Notes under the pieces: generated by a model | What the model was told of the DNA's origin: nothing | Seen by the model: only the letters and a program-made list of their open reading frames with translations | Database searches by the model: none | Assembly (NCBI GenBank): GCA_005888745.1 | Contig: VBBS01000028.1 | Coordinates: 112,375-176,374, forward strand | Direction: 5' to 3' | DNA length: 64,000 nt | DNA from: Candidatus Bathyarchaeota archaeon | GTDB taxonomy: Archaea > Thermoproteota > Bathyarchaeia > 40CM-2-53-6 | Shown: piece after piece, positions 59,724 through 64,000 of the stretch | How positions within the stretch are numbered: position 1 is the stretch's first letter | Layout of the letters: every line of letters begins with the position of its first letter | Made by a program: the position numbers and the translations under genes

Positions 59724-61553
59724 GTGGCTCAAGAGGCGACGGGGGGAGTCGGTGGTACTGTTGGCGCGTTCAATTTCATCCGAAGAGTAGGCTTCCCATC
59801 GACCCCCGAGGTCCTCTCCGTCTTCGTAACTATCTCAGTGCTTGCCTCGGTTCTCGCACTTCCTCTAGCCGGAGTTGGTTTCCAGGCGGCGATTCTCTTT
59901 CCATTGATTTTGATCGTAATTCCAATCCTTGTTGCGGAGGCATTGAACTCGGCAGCAATTCTGCGTGGAGACAAGGTTCTTAACTTTCGAAGGCTTCTTG
60001 GAATGGAACTCCTATCCTGGTTTTTGCTCATAGTAGCCCTACCTCTGGCAGCCTTCGCGGGAACGTTCCTTTCTAACTCGACAGTTTGGGCCTATGGATT
60101 CTTCACAGTATTGGTCTTCTCTATGCCCCTACGATTTCTCTCGATCGGTTCGATCTCATCCATGAATTCTTGGAGGAAACTCTTGGCATCCGCGTTTCCA
60201 CCGATTCTCACGATCGTCTTCTTCTCGATCTTTGGGTCGAGCATTGGCCTGTCAAATGCCGGTGATCCGATGATTCGAGGAATTACCGCCTTTGCAGTAG
60301 GGCTGATTCTTTCAGCCGTCGGTGTGTCAGGGATCGTTCGAAATGTAGAGCGTGCCGGTATCCCTGAGGTTCGAGACTCCCCTCTAACACTGTTCAGAGT
60401 GTTCCTTCAACACTGGCTGAAGTCTGATCCTGAGCCTTTGGAAAAGCGACTTGGGACGTTGGGAACAGAGGGAACGATTGAGGGCTCGATTCTAGGCTTT
60501 TCTGGCATGAAAGGAGCAGTCGGTTGTGTCGTAGTATCGAACTTCCATCCGGGACCTTATCGTGACCTTGGAAGCGCGGGGCTTCCCTTCCGCCTAAAGG
60601 CGTCTATCGAAGGATCGAAGGGGGGGATTGCCCAGGTACCGCACGGGATCTCGAATCATCAATTGAACATCGTTTCTCACGCGGACGTGCAGCGAGTCAT
60701 AGACCGGGCCTTGGAGGAATATCCTGCTGCGCCTCAAATTCATGAGTCCAGCGCCATGGTCAGGTCCAGCGTAGCAGACGCTAAGGTGTCCGGTCAGGTC
60801 TTCGGAAATGTTGCTTTTCTCACGTTGACTCTGTCCCCCACCGACATGGAGGATTTGCCTTCAGAGGTCGCCCGTGAGATTGAGCGGGAAGCGCAGACCC
60901 GGGGCTTGAAAGCCATCATCGCAGATGCTCACAATAGTCTGTCGAATCAAACCTCAATAACCTCTGAACAGGCACGAAAGCTCGTTGAGGCCTCAGTCAA
61001 AGTGCTGGACCAGCTGGCTCTCGCCCGAAAATCCCCCTTCAAAACAGGGTCTGCTGCAGACCCTCTAGAAGAGTTCCGGCTCGAAGACGGGATAGGCCCA
61101 GGCGGGCTCTCCTCGCTAGTAGTCCGGAACGGAAACCAGATTGTTGCCTATCTGACCATAGACGGGAATAATATGCATACAGGAGTTAGAGAGGCAATAC
61201 TAGAAGACCTTGAAACGATCGGAGTATCCGATGGCGAGATAATGACAACAGATACGCACTTGGTAACGGGGCTCGTGAGGTCTACTCTTGGGTACTATCC
61301 GATTGGCGCTCATCTAGACGTTGGATTGTTGAAAAAGAAAGTAAGGGAGACAGTTCAGCACGCGATATCGTCGATGGAGGAGTCCACCGCAGGGTTCTCG
61401 AAATTCTCGATCGAAGTACGAGTCCTTGGGTCAGAAACGTTCCAGACCATAACGAGTTTTGTAGGCCGCATTGCAAGACGTATCGGACGTCAGTTCTTCC
61501 GGCTTGAAGCCCTAACTCTAGTGGCGACCCTGATTATTCTGTTCTTTCCGTGA
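59724..61553 (+). CDS. DUF2070 membrane protein, metal-hydrolase-like C-terminal domain
   Basis: A 609-aa protein: about seven N-terminal membrane helices (residues about 30-215) and a soluble domain of about 370 aa with conserved His/Asp clusters (VVSNFHPGPYRDLGSAGLP, NIVSHADVQRV, IIADAHNSLSNQ, TIDGNNMHTG, TTDTHLVTG), and one C-terminal helix. The HPGPxR and D-x-H(N) pattern suggests a metal-dependent hydrolase, an inference. DUF2070 is archaeal and uncharacterised. It lies 10 bp after GGGP synthase and overlaps the G1P dehydrogenase gene by 4 bp, so a membrane-lipid role is likely. Confidence 0.85.
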   Translation: MAQEATGGVGGTVGAFNFIRRVGFPSTPEVLSVFVTISVLASVLALPLAGVGFQAAILFPLILIVIPILVAEALNSAAILRGDKVLNFRRLLGMELLSWFLLIVALPLAAFAGTFLSNSTVWAYGFFTVLVFSMPLRFLSIGSISSMNSWRKLLASAFPPILTIVFFSIFGSSIGLSNAGDPMIRGITAFAVGLILSAVGVSGIVRNVERAGIPEVRDSPLTLFRVFLQHWLKSDPEPLEKRLGTLGTEGTIEGSILGFSGMKGAVGCVVVSNFHPGPYRDLGSAGLPFRLKASIEGSKGGIAQVPHGISNHQLNIVSHADVQRVIDRALEEYPAAPQIHESSAMVRSSVADAKVSGQVFGNVAFLTLTLSPTDMEDLPSEVAREIEREAQTRGLKAIIADAHNSLSNQTSITSEQARKLVEASVKVLDQLALARKSPFKTGSAADPLEEFRLEDGIGPGGLSSLVVRNGNQIVAYLTIDGNNMHTGVREAILEDLETIGVSDGEIMTTDTHLVTGLVRSTLGYYPIGAHLDVGLLKKKVRETVQHAISSMEESTAGFSKFSIEVRVLGSETFQTITSFVGRIARRIGRQFFRLEALTLVATLIILFFP

Positions 61554-62620
61554 TTGCCATGGAAGTTGACGAATCCCTACACTACATGCAGCTTCCACGA
61601 GAGGTTATCGTGGGTAAGAATGTTCTCGGCCGAGTTGGAGAGGTTTGCGCACGACTAGGCTTCAACGGTAACGCGCTCGTAGTTTCAGGGCCGATAACTT
61701 ATCCCCTTGCAGGCGAGCCTGTGGCGAAATCAGTTACAAAGGCAGGGTTGAAGGTCGACCACGTCATCGTCAAAGAATCAACCGAACAAGTTGCCAGTCA
61801 TGTCGTAGAAACGATCAAGAAAGCTAAGGCCTCACTGGTTCTTGGCGTTGGCGGAGGGAAGGATATCGATCTGGCGAAGCTCGCCTCTGCCAAGTCGAAG
61901 GTTCCTTTCATGAGCGTTCCCACAGCAGCTAGCCACGATGGAATCGCGAGTCCTTATGCTTCGATCAAAGGTGGCTCAAGGCCTTATTCGGTTAGAGCGC
62001 AAGCGCCTGTAGCGATTCTCACGGATGTCGGTGTCATCGCAGATTCACCCTACAACTTGTTAGCTGCTGGTTGTGCCGACATTGTTGCCAAGTTCACAGC
62101 CGTTAAGGACTGGCAACTCGCACACAAACTGAAGAACGAGTACTACGGTGACTACGCGGCCAACCTTGCTATGATGAGTGCTGAACTTGTTACGAAGAAC
62201 GCCAGGGAGATTCTAAAGCGAAACGTCGAAGGCGTCCGAACCGTAGTGGAGGCACTCATAAGCTGCGGCGTGGCAATGAGCATAGCAGGAAGCTCCCGAC
62301 CATGCAGTGGATCCGAGCACTTGTTCAGTCATGCCCTCGACATTGTGGCCGGCGAAACAAGCCTTCATGGCGAGAGAACTGGTGTTGGCGCAGTCTTGTG
62401 CGCTTACCTCCAAGGAGGCAATTGGGAATCGATTCGAGCGTTTCTGAAAGAGATTGGAGCTCCTTCGACTGCTGAGGAGCTGAACGTTTCCCCTGATCAG
62501 GTGGTGAGGGCCCTTACGATGGCGCATAGTCTGCGGCCCGAACGATACACAATCCTCGGAGAGACCGGAGTGGCGGAGGCCGCTGCGGAGAAGGTCGCCC
62601 GGACGACGGGCGTTATTTGA
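61550..62620 (+). CDS. egsA: sn-Glycerol-1-phosphate dehydrogenase
   Basis: Reduces dihydroxyacetone phosphate to sn-glycerol-1-phosphate, the backbone of archaeal lipids. A 356-aa zinc enzyme: YMQLPREVIVGKNVLGRVGE, VLGVGGGKDIDLAKLASAKS, SVPTAASHDGIASPYASIKG, and zinc-ligand His in SEHLFSHALD and SLHGERTGVGAVL. GTG 61550 overlaps the DUF2070 stop; ATG 61559 is a close alternative. Its product is the direct substrate for the GGGP synthase two genes upstream. Confidence 0.95.
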   Translation: MIAMEVDESLHYMQLPREVIVGKNVLGRVGEVCARLGFNGNALVVSGPITYPLAGEPVAKSVTKAGLKVDHVIVKESTEQVASHVVETIKKAKASLVLGVGGGKDIDLAKLASAKSKVPFMSVPTAASHDGIASPYASIKGGSRPYSVRAQAPVAILTDVGVIADSPYNLLAAGCADIVAKFTAVKDWQLAHKLKNEYYGDYAANLAMMSAELVTKNAREILKRNVEGVRTVVEALISCGVAMSIAGSSRPCSGSEHLFSHALDIVAGETSLHGERTGVGAVLCAYLQGGNWESIRAFLKEIGAPSTAEELNVSPDQVVRALTMAHSLRPERYTILGETGVAEAAAEKVARTTGVI

Positions 62621-62626
62621 TAGGAC

Positions 62627-63595
62627 ATGAAGGCTTCTGCTCGAGCCTACGCGATTCAGGGGCTCGTGAAATACCACGGTCTGCGGAACGAGAGGCTGCG
62701 GTTACCATTCCACGACAGCATATCAGTCTGCATGAAAGCACTTCCAACAGTGACGACGGTCGCCTTCAACCCAGAGTTGACGGATGACCTTATCCGGATA
62801 AACGGGAAGTCGCCTTCCCGCAAAGAACAGGCCAGAGTTTTGGCGGTCGTTAACCATCTCCGACAGTTGTCTCGTTTCGGGTCCAAGAAAGCAAGAATCG
62901 AATCCAGGAACCCCGACGTCAAAGGGAAGGGACTGGGCTTCTCCGCCTCAGGTTTTGCTGCACTAGGACTTGCAACGGCAAGAGCGTTGGATCTCGATAC
63001 CAAGACACCTGAGTTGTCAGAGGTTGTTAGACTGGGGGCTGGTTCCGCATCTCGAAGCGTAGCCGGGGGCTTCTCCATCTGGTACGCGAACAGAAACGGT
63101 CGGTCTTATGCAGAGGAGCTTGCCTCTGCCAGCTCAATCAAACTAAGAACGATAATCGTTCCGATAGAGTCAGAGGTCAAAACAGACAGAGCTCACGCTG
63201 ACGCTGTTAAGTCTCCGTTTTTCAAGCCTAGGCTGGCTTACCTTCGAGGTATTCTTCCACGGATGAAACGGGCTATCTCACGAAGGGACGTAGAGTCGAT
63301 CGGACGGTTAGCCGAGGAAGATACACTCAACCTGCATGCAGTCACGATGACCGGTAAGGAGGGACTGGTTCTTTTCAATCCACTCTCTATCGAAATCATG
63401 AGAGAGGTACGAAGACTCCGAACCGAAGAGGACATTCCAGCCTGGTTCTCCCTGGATACTGGTCCATCGGTTTTCGTGAACACCACACGAGACGCTGCCC
63501 AGTCAGTTCGACGAAACATCAGCAAACTCGCAAACTCGCTCTTAGTCTCGGACCCAGGCGGACCCGCCGAGATTATCGACAAGCACCTTTTCTAA
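62627..63595 (+). CDS. Mevalonate-pathway decarboxylase (MVD/phosphomevalonate type)
   Basis: A 322-aa GHMP-family protein. Residues: AIQGLVKYHGLRNERLRLPF at the N-terminus, the phosphate loop GLGFSASGFAALGLATARAL, LGAGSASRSVAGGFSIWYAN, and the C-terminal SLDTGPSVFVNTTRDA. It decarboxylates a phosphorylated mevalonate toward isopentenyl phosphate/diphosphate. Whether it takes mevalonate 5-diphosphate or 5-phosphate cannot be decided by eye; the catalytic Asp and the ATP-binding pattern are kept. Last of the isoprenoid-ether lipid cluster. Confidence 0.9.
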   Translation: MKASARAYAIQGLVKYHGLRNERLRLPFHDSISVCMKALPTVTTVAFNPELTDDLIRINGKSPSRKEQARVLAVVNHLRQLSRFGSKKARIESRNPDVKGKGLGFSASGFAALGLATARALDLDTKTPELSEVVRLGAGSASRSVAGGFSIWYANRNGRSYAEELASASSIKLRTIIVPIESEVKTDRAHADAVKSPFFKPRLAYLRGILPRMKRAISRRDVESIGRLAEEDTLNLHAVTMTGKEGLVLFNPLSIEIMREVRRLRTEEDIPAWFSLDTGPSVFVNTTRDAAQSVRRNISKLANSLLVSDPGGPAEIIDKHLF

Positions 63596-63635
63596 CACCT
63601 CGATCGGTTTGGGTTCTCAAGAACTGGACACTCGA

Positions 63636-64000
63636 ATGTCATCGCAGAAAGGATCAGCTGCTGGACCGACAGATGCTAAGGTTCTAGCTCCGCTTCCAAA
63701 CGCCGACAAGTATTCCCAGATCGTAACCCGGTTCGCCCCGAATCCCGACTTTGTGCTCCATATCGGATCTCTTCGTGCTGTGTTTCTCTCTCATGACTAT
63801 GCAAGGATGTACAAGGGCAAATTCATCCTCCGGTTTGAAGATACGGACCCTCGACTGAAGAAGTCGGTTCTCGAATATTATGGACAGATCGAGAAAGACG
63901 TGAAGTGGCTGGGGTGCCAGTGGGACGAGGAATACATCATGAGCGACAGAGTCCCAATCTATTATGAGTACGCAGAGAAAGCGCTTGGCCATGGGTTCGC
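63636..64000 (+). CDS. gltX: Glutamyl-tRNA synthetase (partial, N-terminus)
   Basis: Runs off the right edge; 121 codons are seen. The class I core starts near residue 32: TRFAPNPDFVLHIGSLRAVF (the HIGH motif reads HIGS), then HDYARMYKGKFILRFEDTDP and KKSVLEYYGQIEKDVKWLG, as in archaeal/eukaryotic-type GluRS. The N-terminus before the core is only about 30 residues, shorter than the approximately 90 common in archaeal enzymes; TTG 63609 would add 9 more. It follows the decarboxylase by 40 bp. Confidence 0.88.
   Translation, partial: MSSQKGSAAGPTDAKVLAPLPNADKYSQIVTRFAPNPDFVLHIGSLRAVFLSHDYARMYKGKFILRFEDTDPRLKKSVLEYYGQIEKDVKWLGCQWDEEYIMSDRVPIYYEYAEKALGHGF

Noticed and set aside
1-64000. CRISPR arrays, rRNA genes, complete insertion sequences
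   Set aside because: No regularly spaced repeats, no rRNA-like sequence and no transposase-like protein were seen.

Overview
The window is an archaeal chromosome segment, close to 90 percent coding with short intergenic gaps. Archaeal markers are the C/D-box RNP proteins Nop5 and fibrillarin, an LSm protein, Rpo12/RpoP, FEN1, SepF, the termination nuclease FttA/aCPSF1, the diphthamide enzyme DphB, CTP-dependent riboflavin kinase, a splicing endonuclease, and the core ether-lipid genes (glycerol-1-phosphate dehydrogenase, GGGP synthase, geranylgeranyl reductase). Two proteasome beta paralogues, DUF2070, an intron-rich tRNA and a small TRAM protein point to the TACK side (Thermoproteota, perhaps a heterotrophic Nitrososphaeria/Thaumarchaeota or Bathyarchaeia-like lineage). 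I cannot assign it more precisely without a tree. Several promoters place a TATA-like box about 26 nt upstream of the start, which suggests leaderless mRNAs for first genes, while internal operon genes show clear Shine-Dalgarno sites (7541, 23181, 56702).

Layout. 1-5 kb: thioredoxin-like YyaL protein (runs off the left edge), PyrD, the Nop5-fibrillarin-UPF0216 cluster. 5-13.4 kb: M29 aminopeptidase, then histidine catabolism (hutI-hutU on +, hutH on - with a CofE-like gene 1 bp behind it) and S-adenosylhomocysteinase. 13.5-17.5 kb: ABC importer pieces without a substrate-binding protein, a membrane GOLD-like protein and a secreted M6-type protease. 17.7-20.5 kb: HMG-CoA synthase fused to a DUF35 zinc-ribbon/OB domain, plus an acyl-CoA dehydrogenase. 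20.6-31 kb: small metal-binding proteins, an M24 peptidase homologue, a heat-shock operon with paired operator palindromes, tRNA splicing endonuclease, PhoU-like protein, GlyRS, Rpo12 and a large cell-surface protein. 31-41 kb: information processing (LSm, PUA, SepF, FttA, proteasome beta, LarE/LarB, FEN1, a broken or split PCMT, DUF371, Trm5, a half-size deoxyhypusine-hydroxylase-like HEAT protein). 41.9-43.3 kb: a LAGLIDADG gene bounded by a 15-bp duplication of the 3' end of tRNA-Lys, whose gene appears to carry three introns. 43.6-49.8 kb: a transmembrane KaiC-like ATPase, DphB, DUF357, RibL/RibK, translin-like, second proteasome beta. 50-56.5 kb: SRPBCC, MJ1316-domain, Nudix, tRNA thiolation enzyme, M50 protease, nucleotidyltransferase, CofE. 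56.7-64 kb: TRAM protein and a tight operon for membrane-lipid synthesis, ending in a partial glutamyl-tRNA synthetase.

The items I consider most worth a second look are the tRNA-Lys-flanked LAGLIDADG segment together with the multi-intron tRNA, the membrane-spanning KaiC fusion, the half-size DOHH-like protein, the HMG-CoA synthase/DUF35 fusion, the operator pair in front of the heat-shock operon, the PCMT gene with an in-frame 21-nt insertion carrying TGA, and a diverged approximately 160-bp intergenic repeat present at 9.3 and 51.4 kb.
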